64,000 nt of DNA from CAVYOE01 sp963770155. GTDB lineage: Bacteria > Actinomycetota > Thermoleophilia > Solirubrobacterales > 70-9. The notes under the pieces are model-generated. The model searched no databases. It saw only the letters and a list, made by a program, of their open reading frames with translations, and was not told where the DNA came from. How positions within the stretch are numbered: position 1 is the stretch's first letter; every line of letters begins with the position of its first letter. This document shows, piece by piece, positions 57,204 to 64,000 of this stretch. The stretch spans positions 2,232,001 to 2,296,000 of the forward strand of contig CAVYOE010000001.1 of the NCBI GenBank assembly GCA_963770155.1, written 5' to 3'. Position numbers and translations under genes: made by a program.

Positions 57204-58685
57204 ATGAGACGACGGTTCTTGGCGGTGCTCCCGATCGCCGCGGTGGCGCTTTTTGCGCTTCCGGGCGTGGCGGGCGCCGACACCCTCGACAAGGCGACCA
57301 GCGATGCGGGTTTGCCGACGTCGATCGCAATCAACTCGATGTGGGTGATCGTTGCCGGTTGCCTCGTGATGTTCATGCAGGCCGGGTTCGCGTTCCTGGA
57401 GATTGGTTTCTCCCGTTCCAAGAACGCGGGCACCGTGGTCGCCAAGATCCTGATCAACTTCGCGATCGCCGCCCTCGGCTTCTACGCCGTCGGCTTTGCG
57501 TTTGCGTTCGGGACCGGAGAGATCATTGGTCACGGAGGGTTCTTCCTCCAGGACTTCGGTGATCCGGCGACGGCGTTCCCCGTGATGGGGCTCTCCGACG
57601 CGACGGTGGAGGCGAAGTGGTTCTTCCAGTTCACCTTCTGCGCCGTCTCACTGGCGATCGTCTGGGGCACCACCCTGGAACGGATCAAGTTCGGCGCCTA
57701 CATCATCTACGCGATTCTGTTCAGCACCGTGATCTACCCGATCGGGGCCCACTGGGTCTTCGGTGGCGGCTGGCTTCAGGCCAACGTCGGCATGCAGGAC
57801 TTCGCTGGCTCTACTGCCGTCCACCTGATCGGTGCCACCGGCGGTCTCGCCGCGCTGCTTCTGCTCGGCGCCCGCCGCGGGAAGTACGACAAGCAGGGCA
57901 GGCCCCGCGCCATCCCCGGCCACTCGATGCCGATCTTCGGACTCGGCGTCATCATCCTGTGGCTCGGCTGGTTCGGGTTCAATCCGGGCTCGACCCTGGG
58001 TGCCCTCGACGGTCGCTTCACCGAGGTGCTGATGGTGACCCAGGTGGCCGCCGCTGCCGGCGTGATCACCGCGGCGATCACCAGCAAGCTCATGGTGAAG
58101 ACGCTCGATATCGGCATGGTCGGAAACGGGGCGATCGCCGCCCTGGTTGCAATCACCGCTCCCTCGGGATACGTCGAGGTCTGGGCGGCGCCGATCATTG
58201 GCGGTATCGCCGGGGTCCTGGTCGTCTACGGGATCCTGTTGATCGACAAGTACCTCGACGATCCGGTCGGGGCACTTTCGGCACACGGCCTCGCGGGCAT
58301 CTGGGGGACCCTCTCATGCGGGTTCTTCACCTCGCCCCGTCTGGCTCAGTACAACGCCTTCGGCGATCCCGAAGGCGGGCTGTTCTATTCGGGCAGCCTC
58401 AACCAGCTCGCCGATCAGGCACTGGGCGTTGCGGTCGCGTTCGCGTTCGTGTTCACGGCCAGCTTCGTCGCCTTCTGGCTGATCCGGGCTACCTTCGGCC
58501 TCCGGGTCACCCCCGAGGAGGAGGACGCTGGTCTGGACATCTCCGAGCACGGCATGTACGGCTATCCGGAGACGTTCATTCCACAGCCGGAGTACCCCGG
58601 CGCCGCCAGCGGTCCGCTTCCAGCGGGCAAGCCGGCGATTGCCGGTCAGCCCGAGTTGGCCAAGGCGACAGCCAATGGCAGCTGA
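57204..58685 (+). CDS. amt: Ammonium transporter (Amt), twin-His type
   Basis: 493 residues with a signal-like N-terminus (MRRRFLAVLPIAAVALFALPGVAGA) and eleven expected helices. Conducts ammonium across the membrane. The first pore His is His207 in DFAGSTAVHLIGATGG, the second His361 in GALSAHGLAGIWGTL, so the twin-His pair is intact. GWLQANVGMQDF and FWFGFNPGS-like LGWFGFNPGSTLG motifs are typical. Long Gly/Pro-rich C-terminus (from about 440). PII gene starts 14 bases after the stop, the usual amt-PII coupling. ATG 57204 preceded by AAAGGAA. Confidence 0.93.
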   Translation: MRRRFLAVLPIAAVALFALPGVAGADTLDKATSDAGLPTSIAINSMWVIVAGCLVMFMQAGFAFLEIGFSRSKNAGTVVAKILINFAIAALGFYAVGFAFAFGTGEIIGHGGFFLQDFGDPATAFPVMGLSDATVEAKWFFQFTFCAVSLAIVWGTTLERIKFGAYIIYAILFSTVIYPIGAHWVFGGGWLQANVGMQDFAGSTAVHLIGATGGLAALLLLGARRGKYDKQGRPRAIPGHSMPIFGLGVIILWLGWFGFNPGSTLGALDGRFTEVLMVTQVAAAAGVITAAITSKLMVKTLDIGMVGNGAIAALVAITAPSGYVEVWAAPIIGGIAGVLVVYGILLIDKYLDDPVGALSAHGLAGIWGTLSCGFFTSPRLAQYNAFGDPEGGLFYSGSLNQLADQALGVAVAFAFVFTASFVAFWLIRATFGLRVTPEEEDAGLDISEHGMYGYPETFIPQPEYPGAASGPLPAGKPAIAGQPELAKATANGS

Positions 58686-58699
58686 AAGGAGCCGGTGAG

Positions 58700-59068
58700 A
58701 TGAAGAAGATCGAAGCATTCATCCGTCACGAGGCGTTCGAGCCGATTCGGACCGAGCTGCTCGAGAAGGGGATCCCCTCTCTCTCGATCAGCGAGGTCAA
58801 GGGCTCGGGCCGCCAGAAGGGCGTGGTCGAGACGTACCGCGGCTCGACCCTGACGGTGAACGTTCGCCCGAAGTTGAAGATCGAGTGCGTGGTCGACGAG
58901 CGCGAGAAGGGCATCGTGGTTGAGACGATTCTCAAGCACGCCCGGACCGGCGATGTCGGCGACGGCAAGATCTTCGTCCTGCCGGTCGAGGAGGCGATTC
59001 GCATCCGCACCGGCGAAGAGGGCGATACGGTGCTGCAGTCCCACGCGGAGGAAGAGATTCCCGCGTAG
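58700..59068 (+). CDS. PII nitrogen regulatory protein, T-loop without Tyr51
   Basis: 122 residues. MKKIEAFIRHEAFEPIRTELLEKGIPSLSISEVKGSGRQKG aligns without gaps to GlnB/GlnK. The T-loop reads GVVETYRGSTLTVNVRP: Tyr46 is kept but position 51, the Tyr that is uridylylated or adenylylated in classical PII, is Leu. The ATP/2-oxoglutarate B- and C-loop residues TGDVGDGKIFVLPVEEAIRIRTGEEG are intact. So ligand sensing is likely but covalent control at Tyr51 is not possible. Pairs with the amt gene before it. The glnA gene follows after a hairpin. Confidence 0.9.
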   Translation: MKKIEAFIRHEAFEPIRTELLEKGIPSLSISEVKGSGRQKGVVETYRGSTLTVNVRPKLKIECVVDEREKGIVVETILKHARTGDVGDGKIFVLPVEEAIRIRTGEEGDTVLQSHAEEEIPA

Positions 59069-59096
59069 TCTGCGGCACACAGGAATTGGATCAGCG

Positions 59097-59127
59097 CGGC
59101 CGGGGCCGACCAGATTGGCCCCGGCCG
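59097..59127 (+). terminator. Hairpin between PII and glnA
   Basis: CGGCCGGGGCC (59097-59107) and GGCCCCGGCCG (59117-59127) form a perfect 11-base stem with a nine-base loop, followed by TCGCTTCC. Could end the amt-PII transcript and separate it from glnA, though there is no long T-run. Confidence 0.65.
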
Positions 59128-59203
59128 TCGCTTCCTCCGATTCCCGAGATTCACAAAGCTGAGAACGAAAGCCCGAGACAAGAGAAAAGGAGCAACGAGG
59201 GAA

Positions 59204-60685
59204 ATGGCTACTGCAACGACTTCCAAGCGTTCCAAGGGATCCAAGGCTTCGAAGGGATCCAAGGCTTCGAAGGGATCCAAGGCTTCGAAGGCCAAGGTTT
59301 CCAAGGCCAAGGCTTCCACGAATGCCAAGCCGAAGACCAGCGCCAAGGACATCCTGGCCCGGGTCGAGGCAGAGGGCATCGAGTTCATCCGCTTCTGGTT
59401 CACCGACGTCGAGGGGACACTGAAGTCCTTCGCGGTGGGCAAGGAGGAGCTGGAAAGCGCCCTCGAGCAGGGCATGGGATTCGACGGTTCATCGATCACG
59501 GGGTTCAACGCGATCGAGGAGTCGGACATGATCGCGATGCCCGACCCCGACACCTATGCGGTGTTGCCGTGGCGCGACGACGGCGGCGAAGGCAAGGGCA
59601 ATGTCGCCAGGATGTTCTGCGACGTGCTCAGGCCCGGTGGCGAGCCCTACGAGGGCGACCCGCGGCACATCATGCGTCTCGCCCTGGCCCGCGCGGCCGA
59701 TATGGGGTTCGACACGTTCAACCTCGGGCCCGAGCTCGAGTTCTTCTACTTCGCCAGCGACGAGGTGGGAGAGGACGGCAAGCCGATCATCCTCGACAAG
59801 GGTGGCTATTTCGACCTGACCACCCTGGATGCGGGCTCCGACCTGCGCCGCGACACCGTCAACGCACTGAAGGCCCTCGGGATCCCGATCGAGTACACGC
59901 ACCACGAGGTCGGGCCCTCGCAGCACGAGATCGACATGCGCTACGCCGACGGGCTGCGGATGTCCGACAACGCGATGACCTACCGGATCGTGATCAAGGA
60001 GATCGCGACCATGCACGGGGTCTACGCGACCTTCATGCCGAAGCCTCTGTTCGGAGAGAACGGCTCGGGCATGCACACCCACCAGTCCCTGTTCAAGGGA
60101 GGCAAGAACGCCTTCTTCGACAAGGACGATCAGTACCACCTCTCCGGAACGGCGAAGTCCTACATCGCCGGCCTGCTCAAGCACGCCCGCGAGATCTGCG
60201 CGCTGTTCGCGCCCAACGTCAACAGCTACAAGCGGCTGGTGCTCGGCTACGAGGCCCCCGTCTACTCGGCCTGGTCCCAGCGCAACCGCTCCGCCCTGGT
60301 CCGGGTTCCGATGTATCACCCGGGCAAGGAGCAGGCGACACGGTGCGAGCTGCGTTGCCCCGATCCCTCCTGCAACCCGTACCTCGCGTTTGCGGGCATG
60401 CTGCATGCGGGTCTCGAAGGGATCGAGAAGGGCTACGAGTTGCCCGATCCGATGGAGACCAACCTGTATGACCTGAGTCACGACGAGCGCGAGAAGGCGG
60501 GGATCGAGCAGCTGCCGGAGACGCTCGGCGAGGCAATCGAGGTGCTGGCCGGCTCCGAGTTGGTTGAGAAGGCGCTCGGCGAGCACATATTCCCCCGCTA
60601 CGTCGAACTGAAGCGCGCGGAGTGGGAGGAGTACCGGATCCAGGTCAGCCAGTGGGAGCTGGACAAGTACCTGCCGATTCTCTAG
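59204..60685 (+). CDS. glnA: Glutamine synthetase type I with Lys-rich N-terminal repeat extension
   Basis: 493 residues. ATP + glutamate + ammonium to glutamine. After an unusual 45-residue start made of GSKASK repeats, the GS fold begins with AKDILARVEAEGIEFIRFWFTDVEGT. Active-site blocks: GMGFDGSSITGF, ELEFFYF, HHEVGPSQHEID, GSGMHTHQSLFKGG, RLVLGYEAPVYSAWSQRNRSALVRVP and SCNPYLAFAGML. The Tyr of the NLYDLS block near the end is present. It is about 445 residues without the tail, as for GSI-alpha. Located between two PII/Amt pairs, so PII or glutamine control is likely. Start at ATG 59204. Confidence 0.93.
   Translation: MATATTSKRSKGSKASKGSKASKGSKASKAKVSKAKASTNAKPKTSAKDILARVEAEGIEFIRFWFTDVEGTLKSFAVGKEELESALEQGMGFDGSSITGFNAIEESDMIAMPDPDTYAVLPWRDDGGEGKGNVARMFCDVLRPGGEPYEGDPRHIMRLALARAADMGFDTFNLGPELEFFYFASDEVGEDGKPIILDKGGYFDLTTLDAGSDLRRDTVNALKALGIPIEYTHHEVGPSQHEIDMRYADGLRMSDNAMTYRIVIKEIATMHGVYATFMPKPLFGENGSGMHTHQSLFKGGKNAFFDKDDQYHLSGTAKSYIAGLLKHAREICALFAPNVNSYKRLVLGYEAPVYSAWSQRNRSALVRVPMYHPGKEQATRCELRCPDPSCNPYLAFAGMLHAGLEGIEKGYELPDPMETNLYDLSHDEREKAGIEQLPETLGEAIEVLAGSELVEKALGEHIFPRYVELKRAEWEEYRIQVSQWELDKYLPIL
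59234..59287 (+). repeat. 18-base perfect tandem repeat in glnA start
   Basis: AAGGGATCCAAGGCTTCG is repeated three times without change (59234-59251, 59252-59269, 59270-59287), then degenerates. It encodes KGSKAS units, in frame. Perfect identity suggests recent expansion and easy length variation. Confidence 0.9.
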
Positions 60686-60715
60686 CCGGCGGACTCAGAA
60701 AACGTTTCGAGCACG

Positions 60716-60740
60716 CGGGCCGGCGCCAAGCGCCGGCCCG
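60716..60740 (+). terminator. Rho-independent-like terminator after glnA
   Basis: CGGGCCGGCG (60716-60725), loop CCAAG, CGCCGGCCCG (60731-60740), then TTGCGTTT. A perfect ten-base stem directly after glnA, with a short T-containing tail. Confidence 0.75.
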
Positions 60741-60788
60741 TTGCGTTTCGGATCTAGGATCGCGCTCCCCTACGAAAAGGAGCAGAGC

Positions 60789-60983
60789 ATGGCTGCGTTC
60801 GAATACAAGACCGAGGTGCTGACCTCGATCGTTGGTGAGGAGAAGCTTCGCCTCGACGACTTCGAGGGTTCCTTGAAGGAGCACGGCGATCAGGGCTGGG
60901 AGCTGGTGACGATGGTCCCCAACGTCAACATCCAGCGCGGCAAGGACGGCGATCTCCTGATCTACAAGCGCCCGGCGGGCTAG
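60789..60983 (+). CDS. DUF4177-like small protein
   Basis: 64 residues. AFEYKTEVLTSIVGEEKLRLDDFEGSLKEHGDQGWELVTMVPNVN matches the DUF4177 pattern (FEYK.V ... LN.YG..GWELV), then LIYKRP. AAAAGGAGC just before ATG 60789 supports this start. Cytosolic, function unknown. It stands between glnA and the second PII gene; whether it is part of the nitrogen module is unclear. Confidence 0.75.
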   Translation: MAAFEYKTEVLTSIVGEEKLRLDDFEGSLKEHGDQGWELVTMVPNVNIQRGKDGDLLIYKRPAG

Positions 60984-61144
60984 CCGCCCGCGCAGGCTCT
61001 GGCGCCAGCGGACTTTTCTTCGCAGTTAGCGGCCTTTTGAGCCGCGGGCTGCCCGCGGTCCCCGGGGCCGTGGCCCGCCAGCCGATAGTCTCGCGCCGCT
61101 CGCCGGTCCCGGCGGGCCACGACGTCATTGAATAGGGAGACACG

Positions 61145-61573
61145 GTGAAACTCGTAATCGGGATCGTTCGTCCGGAAAAGGCCAACGACGTGCTCGAGGC
61201 CCTCTACCGGGCCGAAATCCGCGGCTTCTCGATCAGCCGGGTCCAGGGCCACGGCGGCGAGCTCGACCGGGTCGAGACCTACCGCGGCACGACGGTGAAG
61301 ATGGGCCTCTCCGAGAAGGTCAGGTTCGAGATCGCCGTCTCCGACAACTTCGTCAAGACGACGATCGAAGCCCTCCGCGACAGCGCCCAGACCGGTGACG
61401 TCGGCGACGGCAAGATCTTCGTGGTCGATCTCGAGCAGGCCGTCCGCATCCGCACCGCTGAGGAAGCCGAAGACGCGGTGACCCCGGTAGGCAAAGGCTC
61501 CGGCCCGAAGAAACGGACCCGCGCCCGGAAGACGACCGCCAAGCCGAAGACCAAGTCCGGAGGCAAGAAATGA
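61145..61573 (+). CDS. PII nitrogen regulatory protein with Lys-rich C-terminal tail
   Basis: 142 residues. MKLVIGIVRPEKANDVLEALYRAEIRGFSISRVQGHGGELDRVETYRGTT aligns to PII; position 51 is Val, Tyr46 kept, so again no Tyr51 for modification. TGDVGDGKIFVVDLEQAVRIRT is intact. The last 30 residues after the core are a basic low-complexity tail with KKRTRARKTTAKPKTK. GTG start at 61145 preceded by AGGGAG. Its stop overlaps the second amt start (ATGA). The two PII proteins are clearly different and probably each serve their own Amt. Confidence 0.9.
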   Translation: MKLVIGIVRPEKANDVLEALYRAEIRGFSISRVQGHGGELDRVETYRGTTVKMGLSEKVRFEIAVSDNFVKTTIEALRDSAQTGDVGDGKIFVVDLEQAVRIRTAEEAEDAVTPVGKGSGPKKRTRARKTTAKPKTKSGGKK

Positions 61574-62874
61574 CCGAGGTCCTCAACATCGCCCAGGCGG
61601 CCAAAGTCGACACCGGCGACACCGCCTGGATGCTGACCGCGACGGCGTTTGTCCTGTTCATGACGATCGGGCTCGGTCTCTTCTACGCCGGCCTCGTCCG
61701 CGCCAAGAACAGCCTCAACACGTTCATGATGTGCGTCTCGGCGATGGCGATCGCCGCGGTCACCTGGATCGGGATCGGCTACTCGCTCGCCTTCGACGGG
61801 ACGGGCGACCTGATCGGCGGCCTGGGCTACGTCGGCCTCCAGGACGTCACCTTCGAGCCACTGGAGGGGCAGACCATCCCGCACCTCCTGTTCATGTCCT
61901 TCCAGATGACCTTCTGCATCATCACCACGGCCCTGGTCTCCGGCGCCGTGGTCGAGCGGATGCGGTTCAGCGCATGGCTCGTGTTTGCGACCCTGTGGTC
62001 GATCGTCGTCTATGCCGTGCTTGCCCACTGGGCCTTCGGCGGCGGTTGGCTGATCGAGGGAGGAACCCTCGACTTCGCCGGCGGCGTCCCGGTCGAGATG
62101 GCCTCGGGCTTCTCGGCACTCGCCGCGGCGATCGTGGTCGGGGCCCGCAAGGACTACGGGCGCCAGGCGATCCTGCCCCACAACGCGGTCTACACCCTGC
62201 TCGGAGCCGGAATCCTGTGGTTCGGCTGGTTCGGATTCAACGGCGGCAGCGGCTTCAACACCGGGGACAACAGCATCCTCGCCTTCACCAATACGTTGAT
62301 CACGCCCGCCTGCTCCCTGCTCGCCTGGTTCATCATGGATGCGATCCGCGGCCGCCAGGTGACCGCGATCGGCGCCGCCACCGCAATTGTGGTCGGCTGC
62401 GTTCTGATCACCCCAGCCGGCGGCTTCATCAGCCCGGGCTGGGCCGCGGCACTTGGCATCGCCGGTGCGCTGCCCTGCTACTTCGTGATCGTCTGGCGCG
62501 CTACCCGCGTCGACGAGACGCTCGACGTGCTCGCTGCTCACGGCGTTGCCGGTTTCACCGGGATCCTCTTCATCGGGTTCTTCGCCCAGGAAAACTGGAA
62601 CGGGCTCTCCGACGGGCTCGTCTACGGCAACTCTGACCAGCTGCTTGACCAGGCGCTCGCCGCCGGGGCAGCTCCGGTCTATGCCTTCGTCATGACCTTC
62701 ATCCTGCTCAAGGTGATCGGCTTCCTGATGCCGCTACGCGGCGAGGACCGCGAGGAAGCCCTTGGCATGGACGTGATCCATCACGGTGAAGAGGCATACG
62801 TCACCGGCGAGGGCGCGATCCTGGTCTCGCAGGAAGGCGGGGTCGAGGGCGAGCGGGCTGTCGCCGAGCCCTAG
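61570..62874 (+). CDS. amt: Ammonium transporter (Amt) with Glu at the first twin-His position
   Basis: 434 residues, no signal-like start, eleven helices expected. TIGLGLFYAGLVRAKN, LHWAFGGGW-like VLAHWAFGGGWL, LWFGWFGFNGGSGFN and AHGVAGFTGILFIGFF identify Amt. The segment equivalent to AmtB His168 reads DFAGGVPVEMASG, with Glu176; the second His (His324) is kept. The same substitution is known from yeast Mep1/Mep3 and alters transport. The first Amt at 57204 keeps both His. Coupled to the second PII gene by a four-base overlap. The end MGMDVIHHGEEAYV is typical. Confidence 0.93.
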   Translation: MTEVLNIAQAAKVDTGDTAWMLTATAFVLFMTIGLGLFYAGLVRAKNSLNTFMMCVSAMAIAAVTWIGIGYSLAFDGTGDLIGGLGYVGLQDVTFEPLEGQTIPHLLFMSFQMTFCIITTALVSGAVVERMRFSAWLVFATLWSIVVYAVLAHWAFGGGWLIEGGTLDFAGGVPVEMASGFSALAAAIVVGARKDYGRQAILPHNAVYTLLGAGILWFGWFGFNGGSGFNTGDNSILAFTNTLITPACSLLAWFIMDAIRGRQVTAIGAATAIVVGCVLITPAGGFISPGWAAALGIAGALPCYFVIVWRATRVDETLDVLAAHGVAGFTGILFIGFFAQENWNGLSDGLVYGNSDQLLDQALAAGAAPVYAFVMTFILLKVIGFLMPLRGEDREEALGMDVIHHGEEAYVTGEGAILVSQEGGVEGERAVAEP

Positions 62875-62876
62875 CC

Positions 62877-62901
62877 AGCGCGAGCCGCGCTCTCCTTTTT
62901 T
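62877..62901 (+). terminator. Terminator after second amt
   Basis: AGCGCG, loop AGC, CGCGCT (62877-62891) followed by CTCC and six T at 62896-62901. The clearest intrinsic terminator in the window, closing the nitrogen module. Confidence 0.7.
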
Positions 62902-62904
62902 GCG

Positions 62905-64000
62905 CTAACCCTGCCGCGTAGCGACGATCCGGTAGACCGGGCCCGAGAGCGAGGTCACGTAGATGTGTCCGGCGCGGTCCTCGCCGAACGAAGAGAGCAG
63001 CTCGACCCGAAGGCCCGTGGTGTGGTCGCGACCGGGCTTGCCCTTGCCGACCGGCGGCCTGAAGGCGCGGATCTGGCCCGTGCAGAAGTCTCCGAAGATG
63101 TAGCGGCCGAGCACCTCGCGCCCCTTCAACCGCGCGAGCTGCCCGTCGCGGACGATGTAGCCGCCGGTGACCGCGCAGGCGCCCTTGCGGCCGCGGGGGT
63201 AGGCGAACACCGGCATCTCCACCTGCTTGCGGGCCACGCCGCCATAGAGGGCGCCGAAGGCCTCGTAGGCTGACCAGCCGAAGTTGGCGCCGTTGGCGTT
63301 CTCCCAATCGAGCATGTCGACCTCCTCGAAGCGGTCCTGCCCGACATCGCCGATCGCCAGCTTGTCGGTCACCCGGTCGAATGAGAAGCGCCACGGATTC
63401 CGCAGCCCGTAGGCGTAGATCTCGTCGCGGCCGCGCCGGCCCACGAACGGGTTGTCGTCGGGAATCGTGTACGCCTGGCCCTCCGACTGCTTCGGGTCGA
63501 TGCGCAGCATCTTGCCGAGCAGCGTCCCCTTGTCCTGGCCTGTCCGGAACGGGTCGAATGACGGCCCGCCGTCGCCGGAGCCGACGAAAAGGTTGCGATC
63601 GGGACCGAAGACGAGCATGCCGCTGTGATGGCGGTCGGAGTTCTGCGGGATGGTCAGCACCTCGCGTCCGCTTGCCGGGTCGGCCACGAGCTTGGTGGAG
63701 CCCCGCTCGTACTCCTCGATCCGCAGGCCGTTCTGCTTGCCCGTGTAGGCGACGTAGAAGAGACCGCTTTCCGCATAGTCCGGGGCGAACGCGATCGAGA
63801 GTAGCCCCTGCTCGGACCCCTTCTCCTTCACATTTTCGGTCAGGTCGAGGAAGGGTTGCGGCTCGACCTTCTCGTCGACCAGAACCCGGATCGTTCCCGG
63901 CTTCTCGACCACGAACAGGAGATCGCCCTCGTTCGGAGGCTGGGCAACGTATACCGGCTGGTCGAAGTCACCGATCTTGTTCAGGGCGAGGCGCTTGGGC
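62905..64000 (-). CDS. PQQ-dependent sugar dehydrogenase-like beta-propeller protein, 5' end cut off
   Basis: About 365 residues seen; the frame is open to the window edge (reading GDFDQPVYVAQPPNEGDLLFV), so the start and any signal peptide lie outside. GSEQGLLSIAFAPDY, DRHHSGMLVFGPDRNLFVGSGDGG, YGLRNPWRFSFD, DVGQDRFEEVD and ANFGWSAYEA are typical for soluble aldose sugar dehydrogenases (GSDH/Asd family), a six-blade propeller with PQQ between the blades; GDFCTGQIRAFRP ends it. Such proteins are periplasmic or secreted and oxidise aldoses. Convergent with the nitrogen module. Confidence 0.85.
   Translation of the reverse strand, partial: PKRLALNKIGDFDQPVYVAQPPNEGDLLFVVEKPGTIRVLVDEKVEPQPFLDLTENVKEKGSEQGLLSIAFAPDYAESGLFYVAYTGKQNGLRIEEYERGSTKLVADPASGREVLTIPQNSDRHHSGMLVFGPDRNLFVGSGDGGPSFDPFRTGQDKGTLLGKMLRIDPKQSEGQAYTIPDDNPFVGRRGRDEIYAYGLRNPWRFSFDRVTDKLAIGDVGQDRFEEVDMLDWENANGANFGWSAYEAFGALYGGVARKQVEMPVFAYPRGRKGACAVTGGYIVRDGQLARLKGREVLGRYIFGDFCTGQIRAFRPPVGKGKPGRDHTTGLRVELLSSFGEDRAGHIYVTSLSGPVYRIVATRQG

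Noticed and set aside
59128..59203. RNA element before glnA
   Set aside because: Apart from the upstream hairpin only an A-rich ribosome-site region is visible; no glutamine riboswitch blocks.

Overview
This window is a GC-rich (roughly two thirds G+C), gene-dense bacterial chromosome segment with no rRNA, tRNA, insertion sequence, prophage or CRISPR array that I can see. Short overlaps of 1-4 bases between genes, many GTG and TTG starts, acyl-CoA enzymes, a MerR/TetR/ArsR regulator set, actinobacterial Holin-X and DUF3618 proteins, an adrenodoxin-reductase-type FprA, HemQ, collagen-like and CAP-domain secreted proteins and Lys/Cys-rich protein tails point to an actinobacterium, most likely class Thermoleophilia (Solirubrobacterales). 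That placement is inference from gene content; there is no marker RNA here.

Layout. 1-0.9 kb: an ECF sigma factor and the start of a membrane-anchored partner. 0.9-6.3 kb: a minus-strand biotin operon, small biotinyl carrier - enoyl-CoA hydratase - bioB - bioF - bioD - bioA. 6.3-11.4 kb: glycosyltransferase, glycerol kinase, PlsC-type acyltransferase, metallo-beta-lactamase hydrolase, SDR. 11.5-18.5 kb: a secretome patch with two CAP proteins, a beta-helix protein and a trypsin-like protease, plus FabG, GNAT and MFS genes. 19-27.3 kb: a divergent acyl-CoA catabolic locus (two acyl-CoA dehydrogenases and a SnoaL protein facing enoyl-CoA hydratase, carboxyltransferase, BKACE, CoA-transferase/racemase, MerR) around a phased GATATC repeat. 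27.3-31.7 kb: lipoprotein, collagen-like protein, membrane methyltransferase, LpxL-like acyltransferase. 31.7-36.9 kb: nitrilase-TetR-hydrolase operon, Holin-X/DUF3618 set, divergent arsC/arsR with a tiny Cys-rich peptide. 37-44.7 kb: PerM-like permease, DegV, HpnA-like epimerase, ErpA, glutaredoxin-BolA, FprA and HemQ (Fe-S and heme functions). 44.7-50 kb: a membrane protein and a glycosyltransferase/flippase fusion, both disrupted by frameshifts. 50-53.8 kb: metH (frameshifted as read) behind a SAM riboswitch. 54.4-56.8 kb: enoyl-CoA hydratase and aldehyde dehydrogenase. 57.2-62.9 kb: a nitrogen module amt-PII-glnA-DUF4177-PII-amt. 62.9-64 kb: end of a PQQ-type sugar dehydrogenase.

The genes make functional sense in groups. 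The biotin operon makes the cofactor for a 70-residue biotinyl protein in the same operon and for the carboxyltransferase at 22.9 kb. The nitrogen module pairs each ammonium channel with its own PII protein around glutamine synthetase. ErpA, Grx, BolA, FprA and HemQ form a neighbourhood of iron-sulfur and heme maturation.

Five genes carry apparent single-base frameshifts: four net +1 events lie between 45.5 and 47.0 kb (three in one gene, one in the next), one in metH and one in a SnoaL gene. Because metH is a conserved core enzyme and several shifts sit in short G/C runs, sequencing or assembly error is at least as likely as true gene decay. (The five count comes from four distinct genes, one of them hit three times; totals are six indels in four genes.)
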